Source: Spirochaetales bacterium (GTDB taxonomy: Bacteria; Spirochaetota; Spirochaetia; JABEVK01). From it: a stretch of DNA of 64,000 bases. The DNA lies in the NCBI GenBank assembly GCA_947478845.1, contig CANJXC010000011.1:1-64000 (forward strand), in the 5' to 3' direction. The notes below the pieces were generated by a model. It searched no databases, was not told the origin of the DNA, and was given only the letters and a program-made list of their open reading frames with translations. Both the position numbers and the translations under genes were made by a program. The first letter of the stretch is position 1, and every line of letters begins with the position of its first letter. Of the stretch, positions 17,176 to 27,006 are shown piece by piece.

Positions 17176-19185
17176 CTACAGGCCAAGGCGGTCCTCTTCC
17201 ACGATGGCAACTCCCCAGCGTTCCAGTGTAAGGGTTTCGCCGGTGTTGACGCCCCGGTCGGTGAGCAGTTCTTTGCCCCGCAGTCCTCGGTATGGAACCT
17301 TCGAGGCCGAGTCGGAGTAGTTGAGGTAATAAGCCAAACGGCGCCCGAGTGAGTTCACGCCCGTCTTGCGGACTACGGGCCAGGTGGGGTGGCCGAGAGT
17401 GGCCAACTGCCCGGTGCGGGTCAACAAATCTTGCACGGCGGCCTCGGCGAGGGCTGGGCTGGGCTGACACGCGAGGTACGCCCCCCACCCCCTGCCGAAC
17501 CGGTTGAGGGTGACGGCCGCGTACTTCCCCCAGTGCGGGTGATCGTAACGCGCCAAAACCTCCGCTCCATCGCTTTCCAACAGCTCAAACCAACCATCGA
17601 CGACGTTGTCGGCCTTGGCGAGGTTCCACTTCGAGGTCAAGGGCAAGGCGCTGGCTCGCGTGAACTGGCGGTAGTGGGCCCCGAGAGCACGGCTGAGTAT
17701 CCCCGGTTGGTCGGCGGTGCGAACCTTGACGTGTTCGTTGGCAAAACCACTGGTAAGTGAGGCCACCAAGGTGCCGCCGGCCTCGGTCCAGGAAGCCAGG
17801 CGTTCCAATTCACGGTCGGAGGCGGCATAGAGGCCGGGCACAAAAAGCAGTTCGTAGGGCGTGAAGTCCTCGTCAGGGCCAAGTACGTCGCACTCGATAC
17901 CCAAGCGGTAAACGGCATCATACAAGCGCCTCAGAATATCGTTGTACCCAAGATCGCGAAAGTAAAACTTGTGGGCGGCGATGGCCGAAAGAGCGTTGTT
18001 GCTCACCACAAAGGCGGCGCGGTTGGTCTTCTTCAAGTTCACCAAGTGAGGACCGAGGCGGGCAACTTCGTTTCCCCATACCACAGCCTCGTCGTAGGTG
18101 GCATTGGGTTGCAAATCGTGGCTCAAGAGGCCCTTCCAATAGGTTTCGAAGGAGTTGTGTATGGAGTGCCAATGCCAATACTCCACCATATTGGCCCCGC
18201 TGGCGAAGTGGCTGAAGGCTTGCAGGCGCAGTTGTCCCGGGAAAGGAACCCATTCGGGGTAACCTTGGGCCTCGGTTTCGAGCACAAGGTAGTTATCCCG
18301 TTTCAGCGTGCGCGCCAAGTCGCCGCAAAAAGCGATTTCAGCGCCGGTGAGTTTTTCCTGTGTGGGGTGGTACACATCGATGCCCACTACGTCGAAGGGC
18401 TTGGAAGCTCGAAAATGGTCCACATCGGGCTGAACCCCAAACGACTGCCCGCGCCATTCAAAATCGAAGTTGTGCGTCACGAACTGGCCGGGCGTCTTGT
18501 ATTCGTTGATCAATTTCACTTGCCAGGCCAAATATTCGGTAACCAGACTACGTTGGAACTCGGCATACGCAGCCGCCAAGCTTGCGTTGATGGTGGCCTC
18601 GACGGGCGGGAAGTCTTCCCAGGCGTTCACGCGGTTGCTCCAATAGTCGAGGCCAAAGGCCGCGTTGAGGGCATCGGTAGTTACAAACCGGGCTTTCAAC
18701 TGCTCCACAAAACGCAGTTGGACGGCAGACCCGAAGTTATTGTAGTGCTTGGTCTCGTTGTCGGCCTGGTAGCCAATCACGGCAGGATGACCCGCTAGGT
18801 GCCCAATTTGAGCGCGGATGACCCGCTCAGCATGAAAAAGAAACGCCGGGTCGGTGATGTCCATGTTCTGGCGTGGCCCGTACCGGTTTTGACCCGTTTG
18901 CGTCGTGGCGAGCACTTGAGGGTGCTTCTTCACAAGCCAGGTGGGTAGCGCATAAGTGGGTGTCCCGACAATAACCGAGATTCCGGCTTGCCCCATGGCA
19001 TCGGCTACGCGGTCGAGCGAAGTGAAATCAAACACACCATCGCGGGGTTCCAGGGTGCTCCAGGTCGATTCCCCGATACGCACCACGGTGACTCCCGCTT
19101 TTTTCATCAGGTCGATATCCTGATCGACGCGGGAAGTGGGCATGTACTCGTCGTAGTAAGCGACTCCGAAATGCAGTTTGTCCAT
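17176..19185 (-). CDS. GH42 beta-galactosidase
   Basis: The protein has 669 residues from ATG 19185, behind AAGGGGGG. An N-terminal TIM barrel carries GVAYYDEYMP and VTVVRIGESTWSTLEP, the acid/base Glu in GYQADNETKHYNNFG, and the likely nucleophile Glu in LVLETEAQGYPEW. A middle glutamine-amidotransferase-like trimerisation domain and a C-terminal beta domain follow, as usual for family 42. There is no signal peptide, so it acts in the cytoplasm on imported galactosides. It is divergent from transketolase with 206 bases between. Confidence 0.92.
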   Translation of the reverse strand: MDKLHFGVAYYDEYMPTSRVDQDIDLMKKAGVTVVRIGESTWSTLEPRDGVFDFTSLDRVADAMGQAGISVIVGTPTYALPTWLVKKHPQVLATTQTGQNRYGPRQNMDITDPAFLFHAERVIRAQIGHLAGHPAVIGYQADNETKHYNNFGSAVQLRFVEQLKARFVTTDALNAAFGLDYWSNRVNAWEDFPPVEATINASLAAAYAEFQRSLVTEYLAWQVKLINEYKTPGQFVTHNFDFEWRGQSFGVQPDVDHFRASKPFDVVGIDVYHPTQEKLTGAEIAFCGDLARTLKRDNYLVLETEAQGYPEWVPFPGQLRLQAFSHFASGANMVEYWHWHSIHNSFETYWKGLLSHDLQPNATYDEAVVWGNEVARLGPHLVNLKKTNRAAFVVSNNALSAIAAHKFYFRDLGYNDILRRLYDAVYRLGIECDVLGPDEDFTPYELLFVPGLYAASDRELERLASWTEAGGTLVASLTSGFANEHVKVRTADQPGILSRALGAHYRQFTRASALPLTSKWNLAKADNVVDGWFELLESDGAEVLARYDHPHWGKYAAVTLNRFGRGWGAYLACQPSPALAEAAVQDLLTRTGQLATLGHPTWPVVRKTGVNSLGRRLAYYLNYSDSASKVPYRGLRGKELLTDRGVNTGETLTLERWGVAIVEEDRLGL

Positions 19186-19339
19186 GGAAGGGCCCCCCTT
19201 GAGCTTGTGACCATTATGGGGTGAAAGAGGCACTCACAGAAGCAAAACCTGGTCGGTCGGTGAGTGAGCCGCTGTCTGCAAACAGGTGCTGGCTAAGGTG
19301 CTGGTCACGTACTAACAGGTTAGGGGGCACGGGGCGCCC

Positions 19340-19368
19340 TTCACATCCGCCTCGTTCTGTTTTACACT
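19340..19368 (+). promoter_or_regulatory. Promoter of tkt
   Basis: TTCACA (19340-19345) and TACACT (19363-19368) have a 17-base spacer. They lie 23 bases before the ATG at 19392, and GGAGG falls in the leader. Confidence 0.55.
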
Positions 19369-19391
19369 TCAAGTCAACTTACGGAGGAAAC

Positions 19392-21341
19392 ATGAATGTT
19401 ACTGCTTTGAAAGCTTTGGGCCAGTCGATCCGTTCGCTGTCTATGGACGGCGTCCAAGCGGCCAATTCGGGCCATCCGGGCCTTCCCCTCGGCCTGGCCG
19501 ATACGGGCGCTCTCTTGTTTGGCGAGGTGCTCAAGCACTACCCAGCCCAATCCCACTGGATCGACCGAGACCGTTTCATCCTTTCTGCAGGGCATGGGTC
19601 GATGTTCCTGTACTCTCTACTCCACCTTACAGGGTACAACCTTCCCCTCGACGAACTGAAAAAGTTTCGCCAGTTGGGAAGTAAGACTCCGGGCCACCCG
19701 GAATACGGCTATACCGACGGTGTGGAAACCACCACGGGTCCTTTAGGGGCCGGCTTCAGCAACGCCGTGGGCTTTGCCATCGCCGAGACCAAGCTGGCTG
19801 CCGAGTTCAATACTCCCGGCCATACCATCGTCGACCACTACACTTACGCCATCTCCGGAGATGGTTGCATGATGGAAGGCGTGTCGAGTGAGGCTGCGTC
19901 GCTTGCCGGTCATCTCGAGCTCGGCAAGCTCATCGTCTTCTACGATTCCAACGGCATCACCATCGAAGGCCACACTGACATCGCCTTCACCGAAAACACG
20001 GCCAAACGCTTCGAGGCCTATGGGTGGCAAGTGCTCAAGGGAAGCGCCTACGACTACGAACAGATGGCCAAGCTCATCGCTGAGGGCAAAGCCGACAAAA
20101 AGCGCCCCACGCTGATCGTGCTCACGAGTACCATTGGTTATGGTAGCCCCAACAAGCAGGGTACCCACGATGTGCATGGCACCCCACTCGGCCCCGAAGA
20201 AATCAAGGCCACACGAAAGCAGTTGGGTATTCCTGAAGATGCCGCCTTTTTTGTCCATCCCGAAGCCACCAAGTATGTGGCCGGTCGCACCCCCGAATGG
20301 AAGAAGACCTACGAGAGTTGGAAGGCAACCTTTGACGCCTGGGCCCACGCTAATCCCGAGCTGAAGAAGAAATGGGACCAGTTCTTTTCGCCCATTGGTC
20401 CGCAACTGGAATTGGCCGAAGAGCCCGATTTTAAGGTGGGGGAAGCCATCGCTACTCGTGCCTCAGGCGGTAAGAGCCTTCAGGCGTTTGCCAAGGCCCT
20501 GCCCCAGTTGTTCGGCGGTTCGGCAGACCTTGCGCCGAGCAACAACACCAACCTTCCCTATGGCGACTACCAGCCTTCTAACCGCCTCGGGCGCACCATG
20601 CATTACGGTGTGCGCGAACACGCCATGGGCGGAGTTGTCAACGGTATCAACCTTCATGGTGGCTACCGCTGCTTCGGCGCCACCTTCCTGGTGTTTGTCG
20701 ACTACATGCGCCCCACCGTTCGGTTGGCTGCTATCATGGGCCTGCCGAGCATCCATGTTCTCACCCACGATTCCATCTTCGTCGGCGAGGATGGGCCTAC
20801 CCACCAGCCCATTGAGCAGGCCGAGAGTCTGCGTCTGATCCCCAACGTGCTGGTTCTCCGTCCTGGCGACGCGCAGGAAGCCTTTCAGGCTTGGAAGCTG
20901 GCTCTGGCTCAGACCAAGCGCCCCGCCGTTCTGCTTCTCACCCGCCAGAACCTTAAGACCTACGAAAAGCCTGCCAACTGGAAGGCCGATTTCGCCAAGG
21001 GAGCTTATATCGCTCAAGATTGCGCCGGAAAGCCAGACACCGTGGTGCTCGCCACGGGCTCCGAAGTGAATCTGGCCCTCGAGGCAGTCGCCCTGTCCAA
21101 AAAGAAGGTGCGGGTGGTTTCGGTTTCCAGCCGTGAACTGGTGCGGGAAAACCTGGACCACTACAAGAAACTTGTCCCGACGGGAGTACGCGTTGTTGCA
21201 GCCGAAGCCGGGGTTACCAGTGGTTGGCTGGGGTTGGCAGACGCCGCGCTCGGCCTCGACCGTTTTGGTGAATCGGGCCCGGCACCGTCGGTTGCCAAGC
21301 ACCTGGGACTTACCGCCGAGGCCTTGGCTGCCTTGTTTTAG
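19392..21341 (+). CDS. Transketolase
   Basis: The protein has 649 residues from ATG 19392, preceded by GGAGG. It shows the full family layout: substrate-binding AANSGHPGLPLGLAD, the thiamine diphosphate motif starting GDGCMMEGVSSEA, the pyrimidine domain with YGVREHAMGG and LTHDSIFVGEDGPTHQP, and a C-terminal domain. It transfers two-carbon units in the non-oxidative pentose phosphate pathway. It is transcribed alone from its own promoter and ends at a strong hairpin terminator shared with the opposite gene. Confidence 0.96.
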   Translation: MNVTALKALGQSIRSLSMDGVQAANSGHPGLPLGLADTGALLFGEVLKHYPAQSHWIDRDRFILSAGHGSMFLYSLLHLTGYNLPLDELKKFRQLGSKTPGHPEYGYTDGVETTTGPLGAGFSNAVGFAIAETKLAAEFNTPGHTIVDHYTYAISGDGCMMEGVSSEAASLAGHLELGKLIVFYDSNGITIEGHTDIAFTENTAKRFEAYGWQVLKGSAYDYEQMAKLIAEGKADKKRPTLIVLTSTIGYGSPNKQGTHDVHGTPLGPEEIKATRKQLGIPEDAAFFVHPEATKYVAGRTPEWKKTYESWKATFDAWAHANPELKKKWDQFFSPIGPQLELAEEPDFKVGEAIATRASGGKSLQAFAKALPQLFGGSADLAPSNNTNLPYGDYQPSNRLGRTMHYGVREHAMGGVVNGINLHGGYRCFGATFLVFVDYMRPTVRLAAIMGLPSIHVLTHDSIFVGEDGPTHQPIEQAESLRLIPNVLVLRPGDAQEAFQAWKLALAQTKRPAVLLLTRQNLKTYEKPANWKADFAKGAYIAQDCAGKPDTVVLATGSEVNLALEAVALSKKKVRVVSVSSRELVRENLDHYKKLVPTGVRVVAAEAGVTSGWLGLADAALGLDRFGESGPAPSVAKHLGLTAEALAALF

Positions 21342-21363
21342 CTGACCTTTGATACAAAGAGAC

Positions 21364-21398
21364 AAAAGAGAGGCGACCCTAGGGTCGCCTCTCTTTTT
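21364..21398. terminator. Bidirectional rho-independent terminator
   Basis: A perfect inverted repeat (GAGAGGCGACCC and GGGTCGCCTCTC around TA) is flanked by A-run and T-run. It lies between the convergent ends of tkt and the minus-strand gene at 21412, so it can stop transcription from both sides. Confidence 0.9.
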
Positions 21399-21411
21399 GG
21401 CTTGGGGATTT

Positions 21412-23205
21412 TTAGCTCTGCGGTACCATGTTAATCACCAGTTCCTCTAGTTCTTCACGGTGCTTGATCTTCACGTAGAGCGTCCGGGTCGAGGCACTGT
21501 AGTACCACCCATCGCTGTAGCTTTGAAACTGCGGGTCGGTGCGCCAGCGAATGCCATGCAAAAGGATGCTGTCAAACGGCGGGAGCCCAACTACAACAAC
21601 CGACTCAGCCGCGCCTACCGGAAACTGAAACTTGAGCTTCCAGACACTTTCGGAGATCGTTTTTGCGACGACGGGGTTGGCAGAACGCACAAACGAGCCC
21701 GCGGGAGCTCCTGTTCCGAGTTCCACTTCAGGTGCGGGCTGTGCCAGCAGGCCCGCATAGACTTCTTCGAGGTAGAACCCACCCTCCGGCTTGTCGGGCT
21801 GACCGGGAACCAGCAGAACCAACTGAGGTATTTTGGTCAAAGCATCTTGGTAGTGAAGTGCAGAAAGGAGCAGTTGTGAGCCTATCGACTGCCATTGGTC
21901 ACTCTGCAGAATGGAAGTTTGATCCAGCAGCAGGCGTCCGAGTATTAATCCCGACCTAAGGTCGTGGTGACCTTCCGCAGTCGCCACAAACAGATCATCC
22001 TCCTGGCGCACTACATGCACGACCAGAAGGTTCAGCACTTGGGTCACTCGGGCCTCAACAGCAGGGTCCACTCCTTTCATGGTGGCCAAGTTTGCCAGCA
22101 CTCCCACCAAATCGGCCGTCTTTGTGGGCAAATCACCGCTCAACAGGAGTTTTTGAAGGTGGGCAGCTCCACCCTCGGGACCGTAGGCTTTTGCATCCAG
22201 CCACAATCGGGGATGCCCTGCCCAGTCGGGTGAACTTGCCCAAGCCAAGGTTTCGAGTTCGCGACGTTGGGCTTGGGTCACTTCTATCAGATTGCCAAGA
22301 TAGGGCAACGCATCGTAATTCCACGTGTTGGGATGATTAGCCAGAAAGGCTTGAACCCGAGAAATCATTGCTGGATAGGCGCCGCGTTCGAGGGCCTGGT
22401 GAGCCCAGGACGCTACCAAACGGGAAGAAAAGCGCACCGAACCGTCACTGGTTAGCCAGCCGCCTTGCGAGGCCTTGAAGCGGGTGTCTCCCCACCCCTT
22501 ATAGGCTTTGTCAATGTAGTTGACCAAGGCCACACGCGCATCGTCCAACAAGGCTCCCTGAGCTCCTTGCACCAACCACTGGTACAAGGGTTTGGCCCCT
22601 TCAGCTAGTCCTTCGAGTCGAACCGGCCTGAGCTTTCCTTTCCGTACAGTCAGGACAAAATTATTGTCACTGTCGATCTGGTCGAACTCCCCGTCCAGAC
22701 TGGCGAGGAAACTCTGGTTTCCCCGGATGATCGTAACGAAGGGATGAGTTGCGTCCCTGTCGATACGACCACCGTTCTCGCCTGCAAAGGGCAATCGGAG
22801 AAAACGAACCCCGGCTAGCTCTTCGGGTAAGCGGGGCTGGAGCAGCAAGATTCCACCGTTGGTTCCGGTTTTCTGGAAGGTCAGTCCGATACCGCCCTCA
22901 AACTCGACTTCCAGGTTTCCATCTTTCCAGGTCCACTTGGTTGGTCTGTACTTAGTGCTACTGCCGTCGGCCGCCACCAACACAAGAGTCTTACTGGCAC
23001 TAAATTGGAACTCGAGACCCCTTCCATGGAGCGACAAGTCCACGGGGTCACCGTTCTCGGATGTCTTGCCCGAAACCGTCATGTCGCCGAGAGACTGACT
23101 GAAGGAATCGCTCTTTTTGGAAAACTGAAAAACGACTAAGCCAAACACGATGGTCAGGTAGAGCACCGGTAGGAAGACGTACAACCAGTTTCGGGTTTTC
23201 CGCAT
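21412..23205 (-). CDS. Large membrane-anchored periplasmic protein, unknown
   Basis: The protein has 597 residues from ATG 23205. One N-terminal membrane segment (WLYVFLPVLYLTIVFGLVVF) anchors a large extracytoplasmic part. Residues about 35-200 look beta-rich (LSLHGRGLEFQFSASKTLV), the middle 200-480 looks helical and repeat-like (tryptophan and leucine-rich helices such as PAMISRVQAFLANHP), and the end is beta again (DGWYYSASTRTLYVKIKH). I recognise no family. It is divergent from the TPR lipoprotein gene, so the two may be functionally linked. An envelope role is inferred. Confidence 0.75.
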   Translation of the reverse strand: MRKTRNWLYVFLPVLYLTIVFGLVVFQFSKKSDSFSQSLGDMTVSGKTSENGDPVDLSLHGRGLEFQFSASKTLVLVAADGSSTKYRPTKWTWKDGNLEVEFEGGIGLTFQKTGTNGGILLLQPRLPEELAGVRFLRLPFAGENGGRIDRDATHPFVTIIRGNQSFLASLDGEFDQIDSDNNFVLTVRKGKLRPVRLEGLAEGAKPLYQWLVQGAQGALLDDARVALVNYIDKAYKGWGDTRFKASQGGWLTSDGSVRFSSRLVASWAHQALERGAYPAMISRVQAFLANHPNTWNYDALPYLGNLIEVTQAQRRELETLAWASSPDWAGHPRLWLDAKAYGPEGGAAHLQKLLLSGDLPTKTADLVGVLANLATMKGVDPAVEARVTQVLNLLVVHVVRQEDDLFVATAEGHHDLRSGLILGRLLLDQTSILQSDQWQSIGSQLLLSALHYQDALTKIPQLVLLVPGQPDKPEGGFYLEEVYAGLLAQPAPEVELGTGAPAGSFVRSANPVVAKTISESVWKLKFQFPVGAAESVVVVGLPPFDSILLHGIRWRTDPQFQSYSDGWYYSASTRTLYVKIKHREELEELVINMVPQS

Positions 23206-23241
23206 GGGCCATCTTAGCCAGCCGACTGCAAAATGACAACC

Positions 23242-23271
23242 TTGTCCAACAGGGTAAGATTCCATTAAAAT
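23242..23271 (+). promoter_or_regulatory. Promoter of the TPR lipoprotein operon
   Basis: TTGTCC (23242-23247) and TAAAAT (23266-23271) have an 18-base spacer. The ATG at 23279 begins only seven bases after the -10, leaving no room for a ribosome site. Confidence 0.5.
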
Positions 23272-23278
23272 CATCTCT

Positions 23279-24700
23279 ATGCTTCGCTTGGTTCGCCTGG
23301 GGTTTCCTCTGGCGGCGGCAACTTGCCTCATCGTGGCCTGCGCCACCCAGCCCCCGCCACCGGTCGAACCTCCACCGTCCACCCCCGTAGTTGTGGACAA
23401 TAATGTCCAACCGCCGGCAGAAACTCCGCCAATCTCGGTGGTGCAAGCCGCCACTGAGGCTTACCATTCGGCGGCAGATGCGCCTTTGGTGCTGGCAAAA
23501 ATCCAATCCTCTGGTACCGACCCGGCATCCCTGTCGGTGGAAGACCAAGGGATCTACGCTAATCTCTTACTGGCAACTGGAAAGTACAAACCAGCGGCCG
23601 AAATGTTTCGCCACGTGCTGGAGATTCAGGCTGGTAACAAGGACGCTTTGACAGCTCTCGTCCTTCTAACGGGCCTTGACGGTGATACCTCGAGCCAAAA
23701 GGCCCTGATCGATGAACTGGTTTACCGGTACCCGACTGACACCGACGTCTTGAACTTGCAGGCCCAGAACGCTTTTTCGCAAGGTGATTCCTCTGGTGCC
23801 CGCTCGGCATGGGAGGCATCCATTCAATCCGGACCAACTCCCGATGCCCTTGTCGGTTTGGCCATGTTGGCTCTTCAGACCAAAAAAACGAAGGATGCTA
23901 TTGCGTTGCTCAACCGGGCCGAAGGGCTTACCCAGGCGAACGACTTGCTTTACAGCCTTCGTTCGCAAGCCTATACCACTCTCGGGGAGTATCTGCTGGC
24001 CGAAAACGACTTGACCCATGCCATCACACTCATGCCAGAGAACTCCTGGTATTACCTCGACCGGGCCCGCCTGAACCTGCTGAACCTCAAAAAGCCGGTT
24101 CAAGCTCTTGCGGATGCGGAACAGGCTCTCAGTCTTGATTCCTCGCTTTTTTACGCTTGGGAGTACAAGGCCGAGATTTTGGAATCGCAGGGAAAAGCCA
24201 AAGAGGCCTACCAAGCCTACCGTAAGGCTTTAGCCCTCGAAAAAAATTTCCGGTTCAGTTATCCGGCGGTCGCTACCCTGGCTTTCCGCCTGCAGGACTA
24301 TCCTCAGGCCATCCTCTACGCACACGAAGCCGCAAAGGATTTCCCAGGAGAATATGCGTTTCCTATTATCGAAGCTCTCTCGCTCCGATTCCTGGGCAAG
24401 AAGTCCGAGGCCCAAACCGTGCTGGAGAAAAATCAGTCAAGATTTCCCCGGGGGACGACGGTGAATGAGTTGTACCGTTTTCTGCTCGCTCCCGAAAATG
24501 ACACCTATTTGAACGCCGCTTTGTCGCGTGAGCCCAAGGAGAACATCCGCGTAAGGGTGCAATTCTATCAGGCTTGTCAGTACGTCGCGTTGAAGGCATA
24601 CTCCTCCGCGCGGGCCGGCTTCCAGTTGGCCAGCGAAAGTCGTCTGCCCGGCATTCCTGAAATCGCGGCCGCCCGGGATTGGTTGGACCATGGATTCTGA
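23279..24700 (+). CDS. TPR-repeat lipoprotein
   Basis: The protein has 473 residues. A lipoprotein signal peptide ends in the lipobox IVAC (cysteine about residue 21), followed by a proline-rich linker (PPPPVEPPP). The remainder is helical tetratricopeptide repeats, for example NLLLATGKYKPAAEMFRHV, SLRSQAYTTLGEYLLAENDL and AWEYKAEILESQGKAKEAY. Such lipoproteins act as periplasmic or outer-membrane scaffolds. The stop overlaps the next gene start by 11 bases. The start codon seems leaderless. Partner proteins are unknown. Confidence 0.88.
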   Translation: MLRLVRLGFPLAAATCLIVACATQPPPPVEPPPSTPVVVDNNVQPPAETPPISVVQAATEAYHSAADAPLVLAKIQSSGTDPASLSVEDQGIYANLLLATGKYKPAAEMFRHVLEIQAGNKDALTALVLLTGLDGDTSSQKALIDELVYRYPTDTDVLNLQAQNAFSQGDSSGARSAWEASIQSGPTPDALVGLAMLALQTKKTKDAIALLNRAEGLTQANDLLYSLRSQAYTTLGEYLLAENDLTHAITLMPENSWYYLDRARLNLLNLKKPVQALADAEQALSLDSSLFYAWEYKAEILESQGKAKEAYQAYRKALALEKNFRFSYPAVATLAFRLQDYPQAILYAHEAAKDFPGEYAFPIIEALSLRFLGKKSEAQTVLEKNQSRFPRGTTVNELYRFLLAPENDTYLNAALSREPKENIRVRVQFYQACQYVALKAYSSARAGFQLASESRLPGIPEIAAARDWLDHGF

Positions 24701-25688
24701 TGTATCCGCTGAGAAATCGTTCGACGCTTTACTGCCAAGATTGCAGGTGGGAAGCCGCATTTTATTGCAGACGCACGATTTCCCGGACTTTGATGCCATC
24801 GCCTCGGCGTATGGGCTTATGTGCTTGTTCGAAACCTACGGCTTAGACTCCACCATTGTCTATGGCGAGGAGATTCAGGGCTTCTCTTTGGGCGAGACCA
24901 TACGCACGCTGAAGATTCCCGTCACACGCATGAAAGACCTTATCAGCCGTGATGACGACCAGATTATCGTTGTCGACAGCTATCCTGGTAACAAAAACGT
25001 GACGCTTTTGCCCCGCGGTAAGGTGAAGGCCATCATCGATCATCATCCGAAGCCCTCCGAGCCTTTCGACTGCGACTACACCGACGTACGCGAGGCCTAC
25101 GGTTCATGCTCTACCATTATTTATGGATATTACTGCGGTTCGAGCTTCCAGCCCTCCAAAAATGCGGCCACGGCGCTCCTCATGGGAATCATGATGGACA
25201 CCAACTACCTTACCCGGGGAGTGGGACCAGCGGACTTGGAAGCATTTAGCGGCCTCTACTTCAAAGCCGACTGGATTACGGGAAACTACCTGCTGAACAA
25301 CTCGCTTTCGGTGCGAAATGTACCCGTGTTTCAGGAAGGATTTGAGCACATGCGGGTTTACAAGGGCTTCTGCTTCACCTTCATCAGCAAGGAGACCGAC
25401 TCCGACACCATTGCTGTGATGGCCGACGACTACCTGCGCTTCCACGAGGTGGCCTTCAGCGTGGTCTGTGGCCTCAACCAAGGTGAACTGAAGATTTCGG
25501 CGCGTAGTGAAGACCCCGGGCTTGCCGCCAGTAAAGTGGTGCGTCGCGCGCTCGACGGCATCGGTTTCGGGGGGGGGCACGTGCATATGGGTGGGGGCAC
25601 CCTCAACCTCACCAATTTCCACGGACCGGACGACCTCTACGAGCGTTTCCGTGCTGCTATCGACTACTACATTCATGAGGTAAATTGA
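24690..25688 (+). CDS. DHH/DHHA1 phosphoesterase (NrnA-like)
   Basis: The protein has 332 residues. Motif I (LQTHDFPDFDAIASA), motif II (VVDSYP), the DHH signature (IIDHHPKPS) and MGIMMDT with a fourth metal-binding Asp are all present. The C-terminal DHHA1 glycine-rich loop is GIGFGGGHVHMGGG. Family members degrade short oligoribonucleotides, pAp or cyclic dinucleotides using manganese. Which substrate applies here cannot be decided. It sits between a TPR lipoprotein gene (11-base overlap) and a TraB gene (4-base overlap), so all three are co-translated. Confidence 0.88.
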   Translation: MDSDVSAEKSFDALLPRLQVGSRILLQTHDFPDFDAIASAYGLMCLFETYGLDSTIVYGEEIQGFSLGETIRTLKIPVTRMKDLISRDDDQIIVVDSYPGNKNVTLLPRGKVKAIIDHHPKPSEPFDCDYTDVREAYGSCSTIIYGYYCGSSFQPSKNAATALLMGIMMDTNYLTRGVGPADLEAFSGLYFKADWITGNYLLNNSLSVRNVPVFQEGFEHMRVYKGFCFTFISKETDSDTIAVMADDYLRFHEVAFSVVCGLNQGELKISARSEDPGLAASKVVRRALDGIGFGGGHVHMGGGTLNLTNFHGPDDLYERFRAAIDYYIHEVN

Positions 25689-26875
25689 TGAGTGACACCG
25701 TCACACGACTGAACCTGAACGGCCGGATATTTGTCCTGGTTGGAACGGCCCACGTTTCTCAGGCCAGCATCGACGAGGTAAAAACCGTCATCGTTGCTGA
25801 GAAACCGGATCTAGTTGCCGTTGAAATCGACGCGGGCCGCTTCCAGTCCTTGAGTCAACCATCCAGTTGGGCCGAACTCGACATTTTTAAGGTCTTGCGC
25901 GAGGGCAAGGGCTTTCTTCTGTTGGCCAACCTCGCGCTCTCGAGTTTCCAGCGCAAAATCGGCGAGGAGCTGGCCGTAAAGCCAGGTCAAGAAATGCTGG
26001 CCGCGGTGCAAGCCGCGCAGGATATGGGCATTCCCTATTCCTTCATAGACCGCGAGGTGCAGACCACCCTCAGGCGGGCGTGGGGTAAAAGTAGCCTCTG
26101 GGGCAAGAGCAAGCTGCTTGGACTCCTGCTTGGTTCGGTGATGGGAGACGAAAAAGTCGATACAACCCAGATTGAAAACCTGAAAAATCGCAACGAACTG
26201 GATTCGGTCATGGGTGAACTCGCCAAGGAACTCCCTACGGTGAAGCAGGTGCTCATCGACGAGCGCGATCAATTTCTGGCCACGTCCTTGTTTCAACAGA
26301 CCGGCACTACGCTCGTGGCCGTAGTTGGCGCTGGACACGTGCCTGGAATGATCCGCTGGCTGGAGGATTTGTCTTTGGGCACCAAGACTCCCGACCTGGC
26401 TGAAATCTCCGTGGTACCCTCCGCGACTTTGGTCCAGAAACTCCTGCCTTGGCTCGTCCCTGTCCTGCTCCTGGGGCTCCTCGGAGCAGGGTTTTTCCTT
26501 AAGGGCTCGGAGGTGCTGATTTCGGGACTTTTTGCTGTGGCACTTTCCACCGCCATTTTTGGTGCGATAGGAGCACTTTTAGCCTTGGCACACCCGGTAA
26601 CCATAGTTGTAGCTTTTGTGATGGCGCCCTTGGCTGCGTTGTTCCATGGGTTGGTGCACATTGCCTATTTTACAGGTCCCACCGAAGCGTGGTTCAGGCG
26701 GCCAAGGGTAGCTGATCTGGAAACTCTGGGTCAGGATACCACCACCTTTAAGGGGTATTACCGGAATCGGGTTCTTCGCATACTCTTGGTGGTAGTGCTG
26801 TCAACGGTAGGCGCCACCCTAGGCTGGTACATGAGCCTCGTCCCGTTGCTCGGTGCACTTTTTCCATCGACCTGA
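25685..26875 (+). CDS. TraB/PrgY family membrane protein
   Basis: The protein has 396 residues. The N-terminal domain has the TraB/TIKI signature: VLVGTAHVSQASIDEVKTVI with the GTAHxS motif, VAVEID, RDQFLATS and VVGAGHVPGM. The C-terminus has about four hydrophobic helices (LLGLLGAGFFLKGS and following). Relatives include PrgY, which dampens pheromone signalling in enterococci, and metalloprotease-like TIKI proteins. Substrate unknown. It is the last gene of the 23279-26875 operon. Confidence 0.88.
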   Translation: MMSDTVTRLNLNGRIFVLVGTAHVSQASIDEVKTVIVAEKPDLVAVEIDAGRFQSLSQPSSWAELDIFKVLREGKGFLLLANLALSSFQRKIGEELAVKPGQEMLAAVQAAQDMGIPYSFIDREVQTTLRRAWGKSSLWGKSKLLGLLLGSVMGDEKVDTTQIENLKNRNELDSVMGELAKELPTVKQVLIDERDQFLATSLFQQTGTTLVAVVGAGHVPGMIRWLEDLSLGTKTPDLAEISVVPSATLVQKLLPWLVPVLLLGLLGAGFFLKGSEVLISGLFAVALSTAIFGAIGALLALAHPVTIVVAFVMAPLAALFHGLVHIAYFTGPTEAWFRRPRVADLETLGQDTTTFKGYYRNRVLRILLVVVLSTVGATLGWYMSLVPLLGALFPST

Positions 26876-27006
26876 GCCTGAAAACATGCAGTCCATCTAC
26901 CCGGTGTAGGGCTTCGAAAAACTCCTGGGCCACGTGGACCAGCGTCTAGGTCTGGATGTGTTTCAGCGCAGGAACGCGGCGTAAGATCCGCTCAAACGGG
27001 ATTTGA
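26876..27006. other. Short convergent intergenic region
   Basis: These 131 bases lie between the TraB gene and the minus-strand LysM gene. I see no coding frame, T-run hairpin or clear motif. Confidence 0.4.
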
